Shown here piece by piece: positions 27,494-35,966 of a stretch of DNA of 64,000 nt. Under the pieces are notes generated by a model that saw only the letters and a list, made by a program, of their open reading frames with translations, made no database searches and had not been told where the DNA came from. Position 1 is the first letter of the stretch. The number at the start of each line of letters is the position of its first letter. The position numbers were made by a program, and so were the translations under genes. This stretch comes from Ignavibacteria bacterium (GTDB lineage: Bacteria; Bacteroidota; Ignavibacteria; Kapaibacteriales; UBA4661), in NCBI GenBank assembly GCA_014654705.1, contig JACVZY010000011.1, positions 1 to 64,000 of the forward strand. Direction: 5' to 3'.

Positions 27494-28036
27494 ATGCCCA
27501 CAAAAACAGTAAAAGCAACGACTGCAAAAGCAGAAGTCAAGAAATCAAGTCCTGCAAAAGCAAGTCCTGTAAAAGCAAGCGTTACGAAAGAAGCAATAGA
27601 GGAAGTACCAATCCCAAAAGCAAAAACGGTGAAAGCTAGAGTCTCGGCAAGGGTGGATGCACCGCCGCAGGTTGCAGTTCCAAAAGTTGTCTCAGCACAA
27701 GGCTCGTCGGCAAAAATTGAAAAGATTAAAGCGGATTTTGCGAGCCTCACGCCCGGAGAACAGCGTGTACTTCTGACCGAGTGGAGCCAAAGTGTTAAAG
27801 CGACGGAAAATCCTATCACGGCACTGGTGGAATTGGTGCAAAAGACTTTCGGAGCAAATCTTACCACCGAAATATGGACAGAAGGCGCTTCGCACGTGCC
27901 TGTGGTTTATTGCAAACTTATCATGCCCGATGGCACGGAATATACCGCCAGTGGTAAAAATCAAAAAATCGCCAAACTTCTCGCTGCAGAAGAGGCGCTC
28001 GCTGATTTACAAAAGCCTGATGCAAATTTGTTCTGA
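27494..28036 (+). CDS. Free-standing dsRNA-binding domain protein with Lys/Ala-rich tail
   Basis: 180 residues. Residues 1-75 are Lys/Ala/Ser/Thr/Val-rich and probably disordered. Residues 106-172 read as a complete dsRBD: NPITALVELVQK for helix 1 with the RNA-facing Glu, SHVPVVYCKL for the region-2 loop and strand, DGTEYTASG, and KNQKIAKLLAAEEAL for the helix-2 KKxAK/AA signature. In bacteria this domain is nearly always the tail of RNase III; here there is no nuclease domain. It lies 33 nt after the SiaB-like gene and 57 nt before the SiaC-like gene, inside what looks like one operon. A role in RNA binding follows from the fold; any link to the phosphorelay is inference. Confidence 0.8.
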   Translation: MPTKTVKATTAKAEVKKSSPAKASPVKASVTKEAIEEVPIPKAKTVKARVSARVDAPPQVAVPKVVSAQGSSAKIEKIKADFASLTPGEQRVLLTEWSQSVKATENPITALVELVQKTFGANLTTEIWTEGASHVPVVYCKLIMPDGTEYTASGKNQKIAKLLAAEEALADLQKPDANLF

Positions 28037-28093
28037 CGGGGCGATGTAGTTTTTACGATTCGCATACCTTTCTCACGCTATGAATCTTACGTT

Positions 28094-28477
28094 ATGACCG
28101 ACATTACTTTTACCAAAACAACAACAACGCCTACTGTAACGGGACGTGTGGCTGACGGCTTCTTAGAGATTATCGGTGAATCCTACCCTGAAAATTCAGT
28201 AGAGTTCTACCAGCCCATTTTTCAATGGCTGCGCGATTTTATGGATTCGCAAAAGCGCCACCTGACGGTCTATTTTAAGATGCCTTACTTCAATACCAGT
28301 TCTTCAAAGTGTATTTTGGATATTTTGGACATACTCCAAAGTTATCACTACACAAGTGGTGGCGCGGTGGAAGTAACGTGGTGGTACGATGAAAGCGACG
28401 AAGACATGCTCGAAAGCGGTAAAGAACTGAGCGACGGACTGGATTTGAAATTTTTATTTATGCCGTACTCCGACTAA
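28094..28477 (+). CDS. SiaC-like regulatory phosphoprotein (DUF1987)
   Basis: 127 residues, the usual SiaC size. SiaC switches a partner cyclase or other output depending on phosphorylation by SiaB. The GESYPENSVEFYQPIFQWL opening, TVYFKMPYFNTSSSKCILDI (whose Thr/Ser cluster matches the phosphosite region of the family) and the WWYDESDEDMLESGKEL end are typical. The preceding SiaB-like kinase and the following nucleotide cyclase make this a likely three-part signalling unit; in Pseudomonas the output is a diguanylate cyclase (SiaD), whereas here the neighbour is an adenylate cyclase. Confidence 0.85.
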   Translation: MTDITFTKTTTTPTVTGRVADGFLEIIGESYPENSVEFYQPIFQWLRDFMDSQKRHLTVYFKMPYFNTSSSKCILDILDILQSYHYTSGGAVEVTWWYDESDEDMLESGKELSDGLDLKFLFMPYSD

Positions 28478-28587
28478 TTCGGCAGATTTTCTCAAGCACG
28501 ACCTTCTTATCGGCTCCGTGCGCACATCGGGCAACTGTATGGGGCAAGAGAATTACCCTTACAGAACGCGCCTTTTACAAAACTTGT

Positions 28588-29625
28588 ATGAGCAACGGGA
28601 CACCATCCGACACACGAGAAAGCGCTTCAGCACAAGCGCTTATGGCGCACGACAATATTGCTGAGATGTTCAAAAGTGAGCTGGAAACGGTTGAATACAC
28701 CCGTAGCGTTCTCCACAACCACACACTAAGTTTTGAAGAGCTGCTGAATGAATATCGGCTCTTGGGGCAACAGTATGAAAATCTTCTCAAGCAAGCTGCA
28801 AAACTAACGCGCATCGGGGATGTGGCGCAGCGTAAACTCATCAATACCAAAAGCGAACTTGCTGCGCAGTCGCAAGCGATTGAACGGGCGAATAGTGAGT
28901 TGCAAGAAAAGAATGAGCGTCTCAAGGAATCCATTGAGGAAATCAATCAACTCAATCTTGTGCTCGGCAATGAGCAGGCAAAAGCGGATAATTTACTGCT
29001 GAACATTCTTCCGCCGGGGATTGCGGCGCGGCTGAAGGAGGGGGAAGACAAGATTGCGGATTATTTCGAGGAAACAACAGTCGTCTTTACGGATATTGTC
29101 GGCTTTACTAATCTTGCCTCTCTTGTTTCCGCTACGACCATTGTCAAGCTCTTGAATACACTTTTCTCGCGCTTCGACGGGCTTCTCGATCATTATCCTG
29201 TCGAAAAAATCAAGACTATCGGCGACAGCTATATGCTTGCCTCCGGCATTCCCACTCCCCAGAAAGACCATGCCCTGCAAGCTGCGGCATTTGCATTTGC
29301 AATGCTGAATGAACTGCGGCGTTTTGTGGCGGAGACCGGCTATCCTATTTCGATGCGTATCGGTATGCACAGCGGACCGGTGGTTGCGGGTATTATTGGG
29401 ACTCGTAAGTTTGTCTATGACCTTTGGGGCGACACGGTCAATATTGCCAGTCGTATGGAATCGCACGGGCAGCCGGGAAAAATCCATTGTTCAGAAACGG
29501 TCTATCGTGAACTGTCCGATGTGTACAAATTCGAGCGGCGTGGAGCGATTGACATTAAAGGCAAAGGCAAGATGGATACCTATTTTTTGATTGATGAAAC
29601 AGCGAATAAACTCACTCGTGGCTAA
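28588..29625 (+). CDS. Class III adenylate cyclase with N-terminal coiled coil
   Basis: 345 residues, soluble. Residues 25-135 form a long coiled coil; 136-335 are the cyclase domain. Metal-binding Asp are D169 in VFTDIVGFT and D213 in IGDSYM; adenine-selective Lys is K209 in KIKTIGD and Asp is D278 in VYDLWGD; N285 and R289 in VNIASRM stabilise the transition state. All are present, so ATP-to-cAMP activity is expected, as a homodimer. It sits 110 nt downstream of the SiaC-like gene. In SiaABCD systems the unphosphorylated SiaC activates its cyclase through an N-terminal helix; a similar contact with this coiled coil is a reasonable inference. Confidence 0.92.
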   Translation: MSNGTPSDTRESASAQALMAHDNIAEMFKSELETVEYTRSVLHNHTLSFEELLNEYRLLGQQYENLLKQAAKLTRIGDVAQRKLINTKSELAAQSQAIERANSELQEKNERLKESIEEINQLNLVLGNEQAKADNLLLNILPPGIAARLKEGEDKIADYFEETTVVFTDIVGFTNLASLVSATTIVKLLNTLFSRFDGLLDHYPVEKIKTIGDSYMLASGIPTPQKDHALQAAAFAFAMLNELRRFVAETGYPISMRIGMHSGPVVAGIIGTRKFVYDLWGDTVNIASRMESHGQPGKIHCSETVYRELSDVYKFERRGAIDIKGKGKMDTYFLIDETANKLTRG

Positions 29626-29653
29626 TAATTTTTTCATTTCCATTTCTTTTTAT

Positions 29654-30181
29654 ATGCGTCGTTTTCACCGTATTATCTCATTTGTTGCCGGAATTTTTCT
29701 GGCGCTTATCTCTGTAACGGGTGTTTTGCTTCATGTCCGTGAATTTCTTGAAGAAGGAGAGCGTGAGGCACCCAAAGAAACTTCCTATAATCTGGCATCC
29801 GGTATGCCTGCTGAATGGACAAACGCTATCAACAAAGGCTTGGCAGCAGTCGTGGCACAAAATCCGAGCGCACACATTGAGCGCATCCGTGTGGATATAG
29901 ACAGAGAAAAGCCACGCTTTGTGCTGCAAACTAGAGAACGTATCAATTATCTCATTGGTGCAGATGGGCAGATTCTGAAGGCAACAAAGCAAGAAAAGAA
30001 TCTGCTGTTACGGCTCCACACAGGCGAAATTATTGGCGACGCAGGAGAAGTACTTAATTTTCTTTTTGGCTTAGGACTTGTGGGATTGCTTGCGACGGGC
30101 TTTGTGATGCTGTGGGATATGTTCCGAGCAGCGCCGGATGCGCGAACAGCACTCCGTCGTATTTTTGGCATCAAGCCATAA
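29654..30181 (+). CDS. PepSY-associated membrane protein
   Basis: 175 residues from ATG 29654. One N-terminal membrane helix (IISFVAGIFLALISVTGVLL), a periplasmic PepSY-like domain (INKGLAAVVAQNPSAHIERI and following), and a C-terminal helix (VLNFLFGLGLVGLLATGFVM). LRLHTGEIIGDAGEVLNFLF is the hallmark of PepSY_TM proteins, often near iron or siderophore uptake genes, but none is here. It begins 28 nt after the cyclase gene and is probably in the same transcript. Function unknown. Confidence 0.8.
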   Translation: MRRFHRIISFVAGIFLALISVTGVLLHVREFLEEGEREAPKETSYNLASGMPAEWTNAINKGLAAVVAQNPSAHIERIRVDIDREKPRFVLQTRERINYLIGADGQILKATKQEKNLLLRLHTGEIIGDAGEVLNFLFGLGLVGLLATGFVMLWDMFRAAPDARTALRRIFGIKP

Positions 30182-30187
30182 AAAAAC

Positions 30188-30224
30188 TTGGTCATTGACG
30201 AAAAAAGCAATAATTTGCTAATCT
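30188..30224 (+). promoter_or_regulatory. Candidate tRNA-Pro promoter
   Basis: Two overlapping readings are possible: TTG (30188-30190), 20 nt, TAATTTG (30211-30217), one base short of the Bacteroidetes consensus; or TTGACG (30195-30200), 18 nt, TAATCT (30219-30224), sigma-70-like. Either starts transcription roughly 10-20 nt before the tRNA. Confidence 0.45.
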
Positions 30225-30243
30225 GTTTTCGTTGAAAACACGG

Positions 30244-30317
30244 CGGACTGTAGCGCAGCCCGGTAGCGCACTACTTTGGGGTAGTAGGGGTCGTGGGTTC
30301 AAATCCCGCCAGTCCGA
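30244..30317 (+). tRNA. tRNA-Pro(GGG)
   Basis: Acceptor arms CGGACTG (30244-30250) and CAGTCCG (30310-30316) with discriminator A pair perfectly; the C1-G72 pair is typical of proline tRNA. The anticodon arm is CTACT-TTGGGGT-AGTAG, placing GGG at positions 34-36. The T arm is GTGGG-TTCAAAT-CCCGC. No CCA is encoded. It reads CCC and CCU codons. Confidence 0.97.
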
Positions 30318-30329
30318 CTAAACACACGC

Positions 30330-30364
30330 CACAGAGCGGCTTGCCGCTTAAAAAAGCATCTGTG
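30330..30364 (+). other. Nested hairpin after tRNA-Pro
   Basis: CACAGA (30330-30335) pairs with TCTGTG (30359-30364); inside, GCGGC-TT-GCCGC forms a tight hairpin (30336-30347). Parts of it (CACAGAGCGGC, TGTGCAACA) recur at 22558-22588 near another terminator. Confidence 0.45.
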
Positions 30365-30380
30365 CAACAATCTATACAAC

Positions 30381-30425
30381 AAAAGGACGTTTTTTGGCTA
30401 TGTAATGCCGAAAAACGTCCTTTTT
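30381..30425. terminator. Strong bidirectional terminator after tRNA-Pro
   Basis: AAAAGGACGTTTTTTGGC (30381-30398) pairs almost fully with its complement ending in CGTCCTTTTT (30416-30425). It separates the tRNA from the convergent 5.2-kb gene and should stop both. Confidence 0.9.
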
Positions 30426-30475
30426 AGTATCCTGCCCAATATATCGAAAAGTGCCTGACAGAAATATCTGAGCAG

Positions 30476-33400
30476 TTACCGCACAACAATAACCTTCCGC
30501 GCCGCCAGCTCCCGCCCATTGCGGAGTTGGATGAAATATATTCCCGACGGCAAGCGGCTAACATCCAATACCCGTGTGTTCAAACCACGCATCGACGTAA
30601 AACGCTGCTCGGCGAATAGCATCGGGTCGGGGCGCACACCAAGCGCGTTGATGAGATTGAGCGTGTACTCCTCTGCATCATGCGAGGTAAATTCTAGCGT
30701 CAATTCCGTCGATGCCGGATTCGGTCGTGCATCCACGATGCGGAGCGTGCCCATGGTCGCAATCACTAAGCGCAATCCGCCTGCCCGTGAAATACCGACC
30801 AAACGAAATGTTGCCGTACTGGCGTTAATGGTCATTTTAGGAACGCGCGTTTCGGGTGTTTTTTGAAGCCGTAGCACCGTAGAGGTGTCATTGCCTAAAG
30901 CCGCACGGAAGCGTAAAGTGGCAAGTGGTACGGTGGGGTCATCGCTTTTGACCTCGAAGGAAACGGGTATCTTTCGCTCACCGAGCCATACTTCTCCAAA
31001 TGGCAGGGGCAAAAGAGGTTGCAGAAGCGAAACATTGTAGCGAATGGTGTCGGTGATGACGGTTCCAATGGGGACGCGGGCGCGATTGCGCAAGAATACC
31101 TTCGTTTGTGCAGTATCGCCGGGGGCGGCATAAAAGTTTTCAAGGACTAAGTCGGCAATTCTTGGTGGCAGTGTGGAGGCGCTAAGAGACAATGTCTGTG
31201 AGATAGAGCAGCTTGTTACGCCCGCAATACCAAGGTTAAACTGAAATGAGTCCGAGAAATTTCGCCCAGCGATGGCACTGGTAAATATCACCTGTACACT
31301 GTCTTTTGAATACGGCGCAATCGTTGCCGGAGCTTGCAGTCGAAACTGTGCCAAGCCGCTTTGAGGCTGGCGAGGAAGTATTAGTGGAATACTGCTACGA
31401 TTGTAAATCTGTACAAAGGCAGTGGACGTGACATCTGCTTCGAGTGGTGGAAAGGTAAGAGATGAAGGGCTAATTTCCACGCCTAGAACGTCGTGTTTGA
31501 TAATGCTGAGTAGCACACGAAAGGTTGCGGCTGTACCGTCTCGGTCAGTAATAATGAGGCTTAAGGGCGGAAGGGCGCCCGTGCGAACAAGAGTATCAAT
31601 TCGTACTTTCACCTTTGTCGTTGTCCCTGCTACTAATTGCCCCAGAGTGTCGGGAAGGCTTGCGAACGATAAGGGTGGGTCAAGGGAATACTTGACATTC
31701 GCCAGTGCAGTGCCGATATTACTTACAGGGACTTCCAGTGTTGCGGAACTTGCGCACGTCGGTAATACTGCGGGAGATACGGCAAAAAATACTGGTTTCG
31801 ATTCCACTGTTGCCGAAAGCACGATAGTTTCCGCCGAGCAGCTATTGGGAATGGGAACCGTATCTTGGTAGGTAATACCCGGCAGACCGCCTAGAAACGT
31901 AGCCTGCAAGGTAGTAGTGGCATTGGACGCAAGAACTCCCGTCGCGGTAGTTTGTGCTGTTATGCGAAAATATTGCTTTTGCGAAAGGAACACTGAGGCA
32001 GGGTACCACTGCGACTCGCTATTACCCTTGTTCGTGATAGTGATACTTGCTCTTGCGGTCATTCCTGAATCTGTTTTTGGCAGGACGACTAATGAAGATG
32101 GCAAAATATTCAGCAAAGGTCGTTCTAAACGCCCGTACAAAGGAACACTCACAATGCCTCGAATGGAGTTGGAGGATATGACAACCGTAGCGAACGTTGC
32201 GCCGAATGGTTGCTGGGGCGTGAAACGCAGGCGGAGATTACCAGTATCTTGGGCATTAACTCTCTGCGGCTGACTTAAAATCTCAAAGTCGCGGCTGGAA
32301 AGGTTATCCAGCCTGACAATACGAATACTATCAAGAACCAGTGTTTGTGTGCCGATATTGGGAAGTGGAATGTTGATTATCCGAACACTACAATCGTGCG
32401 CACCCTGTACCACAGGCGGTGTAGCGATAGCGTTACCCAAGCGTGGTGCATCTACTATGCCCGTGCCGAAAAGCGGTACAGTAAGCGGTGAACCCGATTG
32501 ATTGAAAGTGAACAGAAGTGGTGCCCCAAAGCGTCCAATAACTGATGGCGTAAAGCGAAGATTTACTGTGATAGAAGCACCTGGTGGAAGAGTAATTACG
32601 CCATTATTGACATTAGCACTTACACCAAGAATTCTAAAAGTCGAATCTGGTAATTTGCTCATATTTTGGATAATTGGGTAATCAATGCGGACAGGAATGG
32701 TGCTAACGTTCCGTACTACTGCTTGCAAAGTATCATAGTCCATTTTGATAAAGCGTTCTCGCCAGTCTATACGTGAAGTCGTTACTTGAAGAGATGGTGG
32801 CACCCCCATGCCCGAAATCTTTGCGCCCAGTGTGTCGCCGGCGGCGGTTTGATAGAATACGCTATCGGTTTGTGCTCCGTCCATCTGTGGCGAAAAACGG
32901 AATTCTATCTTGTACAGCACTTGTGAGAGCGGCACCGCAGCACTTACAGTGAAGGGGGCATCGCCGGAGACAATCGAAAAAGGGCTTTTCGGGTTTTTGA
33001 ACCAAATATGTTTTATGCCGACAGGGTATTGATCCTGATTAGTAAGTGCAGAGTGCGTTGTGTCTTTTTTTGTGCCAATAACAGCTTGCCCCGTGCTGAT
33101 ATCTTTTGCTGCCAGACGCGGGCGGACAATGCGCCAGAGATCATTGGAGACATCTTCTTGAAGGGGAAATTTTTCGAGAATATACCAAACAATAACTTTA
33201 CCGTTTTCTCCGGCTGTCACAACGCGGCTTGTCGAGGGATCGAAAAATGCGGTATTCACCAAAGGTCCTCCCGTGGTATTCGTTTCGTGGCGTAAAGTTA
33301 TCACTAATTGCCCGGTTGCCACTTCCCATAGTTGCGCCGTACCATTTGCCATCGCAGTAATCAGGAACGTTCCTGTGCGGTCAAATGAAGCCATACCAAT

Positions 33401-35701
33401 AGTACCGACATTCATGGCAGGCAGAGGAGCAAGCGAAAGATCTTCTTGTAAAGCCTCACCATTATTGGTTGTGACGACTCGCAGAAAACGGACTTTATTA
33501 TCTGAACAAGTTGCTGCAATCAGTAGTTGTCCTCCGGGCTGCACGACATCAACATACGTAACATATCCAGAGGTCGGTGCCCAAATGAGAGGCGGTGCAA
33601 ATGGAGTGGTGGTAACGTTTCTCCACAGCCGCACACCGCCAGATGATGCGACAATACCCCTGCCATCTGGTGTGTAGAGTACATTTCCTGCACCTGCTGC
33701 ACTTAAAAGGAAGTTGACAACATTACTCCCCGATGGAGTGGGATTGATTCGATATATGTAGATGCCAGCACCATTTGCACCGGAATTGCTGATAACAACT
33801 TCCAATGGATTTGTCGGATTAAAGCGAATACTGTTCGGATTTGCTCTCTCGGCAGTAAAAAAGCCAAGCTGGAGATTTTGATTGGGAGAATTAAATTCTA
33901 CATTGATGCCGGAATTATTGGCAATAGTGAAAGCAAAGTCTCCTCGATTATTGATAGCAACATCATTTAATTGGAGGCCGAACCTATTGTTGGCGTCATT
34001 GGATATTTGTTTAAGCGTACTGTCCCAGACTGTCACTACTCTGTCAAAACCCGCAACTATAGATGTACCGTTGCTACCACCAAACTGCGCCGAACGTGCA
34101 TTTGCAGTGCTTCGCGTCAATACAACAGAACTATCATTGGAGAAACGTCCTATATTGGAGCTTTTCTGTCGTACTCGCATCAGGCATATATTGCTGGGAT
34201 TATTGGGAACAGACCAAGTATGGACATAATCGGTAGCATTAGAATCAATATTTCGCCACGTTTTTCCCGCATCAATACTATAATCCAGTATCACAGGCTC
34301 TGTGGGGGGCACACCGCGCCACGCAATGCTGGCTAGCGTTCCCACTAAAAATACTTCCCCGCCATTCGGGCGAATAAGCTCCAGTGTGGGTACACGCGGT
34401 TGAGCGCCGGGAAAACCTGCCGTTACATACCATTGGAGAGAACACGTTCTACCAATACCATCATCGGCTTCAGCAATAATTGTTGCAAACTTATAGCCAC
34501 TATCTTGTGCTTGATAGGAAATCTCGACCTCAGTGCGAGTACTACCGACGGTAAGTGTCAGTGGTGTTGGTGTCAGTACACGAATAGCAAAATCGCTTGA
34601 CGAGAAGCGCCGTATGCTCAGATTTTGTGCGCCTGCGTTCAACTGAAGCGAGACTGTTTTTTTGACGGTTGTGCCGACTTGTACTGCGCCTAATGTTAGT
34701 GTTGAAGGAATAATTTGCACTTGATTCGCAAATGACGTTGGTGTTACATAGCTCAAACTAGAATTCGCACCTGGTAAAGAATTCGCCGTCAAAACGAGAT
34801 TGCGTGTTTGTTTACTACAAGGGATGTCTGTTGTCCACTCAATAGCGCATGGGGTATTGAGCCCGATACGGTTTGCCAGTTCGCGGTAGATTTGTTCGAT
34901 TTCGGCTTTTGATTGAAGATTTGAGAATGACCGTCCGCCTGTTGAACGAGCAATAGAGTCAAGTAATGGCGGAATCACCAATCCAACGGTGATACAATAG
35001 ACCACAGCACCAATTTGTTTCGCCTGCTCGACCACTTGCCTCACGATAACAGGCGAGGCTCCATCGGTCAGAAAAATCACCGCTCGGTTGGCGTTCTTTG
35101 CCGTTGTCAGTAGCGATAAAGCTCCACCGGGATTACCAACAAAACCTTGTTGGTAATCTGTGCCTCTTCCCGTTTTTAGACCGCTCAGTGCTAGCTCTAG
35201 TGCATTTTTGTTGGCTGTAAAATCTTGAATCGGGTAACTAAAATCATCGAAAGCAGCAATCGCACATTCTGAGCCATCGTTAGCCAGCGCATCTACAAAA
35301 GCTGTTGCGGCAATGCGGGCTGCTTCAAGACGTGTCGTTCCGCCGTTTAAGAAATCTCCCATTGAACCTGATATATCAATGGTCAGCACAGCAGAAACAG
35401 GCAGCATCTGCTGTATTGGGCAAGCGTAACTCGTAATGGTACGCGGTATCCCATCTTCGGTTAAGCGAAAATTTGCTTGAGAGGTGATTTGCTGACCCTG
35501 TCTATCGAAGGCATAGACATTTGCCCGCAGACGAGGGAAATTAGTGCTGTCAAGATTGAAAAGCGAGAGAGATTGCGCCGTAAGGGAGGTCGGCGAACCC
35601 GACGACAATACACTTAACAGCGAAGCGAAAACGAAGTACAAAACAACGCAAGGGCAGGCGTTCAAGCGACGGCAAACCAAATGAGTAACAAAAATACACA
35701 T
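30476..35701 (-). CDS. Giant T9SS-secreted VWA protein, copy 1
   Basis: 1741 residues. Signal peptide (VVLYFVFASLLSVLSSG region) then a von Willebrand A domain with intact MIDAS D109-x-S111-x-S113 (DISGSMG) and FLTDGASP. Next come a PNGGE-type beta domain (LELIRPNGGEVFLVG, near 450), a WD40-like stretch (about 560-880; TGTFLITAMANGTAQLWEVA), several Hydin/ASPM-like Ig modules with the form NVGT-QTLVLDSI, and a C-terminal T9SS domain (RPNPASTELTLEF to SGIYFIQLRNG). It is probably a surface adhesin or structural protein. It is the tandem paralogue of the gene at 35967-41327, and 30487-31143 is identical to that gene's end. Confidence 0.88.
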   Translation of the reverse strand: MCIFVTHLVCRRLNACPCVVLYFVFASLLSVLSSGSPTSLTAQSLSLFNLDSTNFPRLRANVYAFDRQGQQITSQANFRLTEDGIPRTITSYACPIQQMLPVSAVLTIDISGSMGDFLNGGTTRLEAARIAATAFVDALANDGSECAIAAFDDFSYPIQDFTANKNALELALSGLKTGRGTDYQQGFVGNPGGALSLLTTAKNANRAVIFLTDGASPVIVRQVVEQAKQIGAVVYCITVGLVIPPLLDSIARSTGGRSFSNLQSKAEIEQIYRELANRIGLNTPCAIEWTTDIPCSKQTRNLVLTANSLPGANSSLSYVTPTSFANQVQIIPSTLTLGAVQVGTTVKKTVSLQLNAGAQNLSIRRFSSSDFAIRVLTPTPLTLTVGSTRTEVEISYQAQDSGYKFATIIAEADDGIGRTCSLQWYVTAGFPGAQPRVPTLELIRPNGGEVFLVGTLASIAWRGVPPTEPVILDYSIDAGKTWRNIDSNATDYVHTWSVPNNPSNICLMRVRQKSSNIGRFSNDSSVVLTRSTANARSAQFGGSNGTSIVAGFDRVVTVWDSTLKQISNDANNRFGLQLNDVAINNRGDFAFTIANNSGINVEFNSPNQNLQLGFFTAERANPNSIRFNPTNPLEVVISNSGANGAGIYIYRINPTPSGSNVVNFLLSAAGAGNVLYTPDGRGIVASSGGVRLWRNVTTTPFAPPLIWAPTSGYVTYVDVVQPGGQLLIAATCSDNKVRFLRVVTTNNGEALQEDLSLAPLPAMNVGTIGMASFDRTGTFLITAMANGTAQLWEVATGQLVITLRHETNTTGGPLVNTAFFDPSTSRVVTAGENGKVIVWYILEKFPLQEDVSNDLWRIVRPRLAAKDISTGQAVIGTKKDTTHSALTNQDQYPVGIKHIWFKNPKSPFSIVSGDAPFTVSAAVPLSQVLYKIEFRFSPQMDGAQTDSVFYQTAAGDTLGAKISGMGVPPSLQVTTSRIDWRERFIKMDYDTLQAVVRNVSTIPVRIDYPIIQNMSKLPDSTFRILGVSANVNNGVITLPPGASITVNLRFTPSVIGRFGAPLLFTFNQSGSPLTVPLFGTGIVDAPRLGNAIATPPVVQGAHDCSVRIINIPLPNIGTQTLVLDSIRIVRLDNLSSRDFEILSQPQRVNAQDTGNLRLRFTPQQPFGATFATVVISSNSIRGIVSVPLYGRLERPLLNILPSSLVVLPKTDSGMTARASITITNKGNSESQWYPASVFLSQKQYFRITAQTTATGVLASNATTTLQATFLGGLPGITYQDTVPIPNSCSAETIVLSATVESKPVFFAVSPAVLPTCASSATLEVPVSNIGTALANVKYSLDPPLSFASLPDTLGQLVAGTTTKVKVRIDTLVRTGALPPLSLIITDRDGTAATFRVLLSIIKHDVLGVEISPSSLTFPPLEADVTSTAFVQIYNRSSIPLILPRQPQSGLAQFRLQAPATIAPYSKDSVQVIFTSAIAGRNFSDSFQFNLGIAGVTSCSISQTLSLSASTLPPRIADLVLENFYAAPGDTAQTKVFLRNRARVPIGTVITDTIRYNVSLLQPLLPLPFGEVWLGERKIPVSFEVKSDDPTVPLATLRFRAALGNDTSTVLRLQKTPETRVPKMTINASTATFRLVGISRAGGLRLVIATMGTLRIVDARPNPASTELTLEFTSHDAEEYTLNLINALGVRPDPMLFAEQRFTSMRGLNTRVLDVSRLPSGIYFIQLRNGRELAARKVIVVR
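30487..31143 (-). repeat. 657-bp identical repeat, copy 1 (3' end of VWA gene 1)
   Basis: Base for base I find no difference from 35978-36634 at a constant offset of 5491. Single mismatches mark each edge (30486 and 31144). It covers the last Ig-like module and the T9SS sorting domain, about 219 codons, while sequence upstream is far more diverged. Recent gene conversion explains this best. Confidence 0.92.
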
Positions 35702-35761
35702 AATTATTCACGAGACAGCGCACGGCATGAGATAAAAGCCACACGTCTAAGCGACACGCCG

Positions 35762-35855
35762 ACCCTCCAGTCAGCATTTGTGGCTCAAGTGATGTTGTTC
35801 TCGAAAAACTATACACTTGCTGTACGAATTGTCTGCATAAAACAATTCCATACAG
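35762..35855 (-). ncRNA. Structured 5' leader of VWA gene 1
   Basis: Transcribed leftward. Hairpin 1 (35855-35820): CTGTATGG-AATTGT against ACAATTCGTACAG, loop holding TTATGCAG. Hairpin 2 (35819-35786): CAAGTG against CACTTG. Then the conserved box AATGCTGACTGGAGGGT (35778-35762), about 60 nt before the ATG. The same order and folds precede VWA gene 2 although much of the sequence differs. I know of no named RNA family that fits. Confidence 0.5.
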
Positions 35856-35857
35856 TA

Positions 35858-35865
35858 CAAATATA
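35858..35865 (-). promoter_or_regulatory. Candidate -7 element of VWA gene 1
   Basis: TATATTTG on the minus strand fits TAnnTTTG. It is conserved in position before gene 2 as well. No TTTG sits at the ideal -33 spacing; a conserved TTTTCCG lies 11-15 nt upstream instead. Confidence 0.5.
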
Positions 35866-35966
35866 CATCAGGACGGAAAAGTTCCATAGAAGATTATCTC
35901 CCTGGCAACAATGTGGAGCAATTGAATAATTTCGAGCACCAGTACACAAAAGATTGTCCAAAAGAA

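Noticed and set aside
27494-28036. dsRBD protein as a truncated RNase III
   Set aside because: No remnant of the nuclease signature (ERLEFLGD-like) is upstream; the N-terminal part is a low-complexity tail, so it is a separate protein type.
30188-30317. tRNA-Pro as an integration site for an island to its right
   Set aside because: No integrase gene and no second copy of the tRNA 3' end was found downstream.
30519-30866. Identical 115-residue frame also present at 36010-36357
   Set aside because: A repeated small gene was considered, but both copies are antisense to the identical T9SS tails and simply reflect that repeat.
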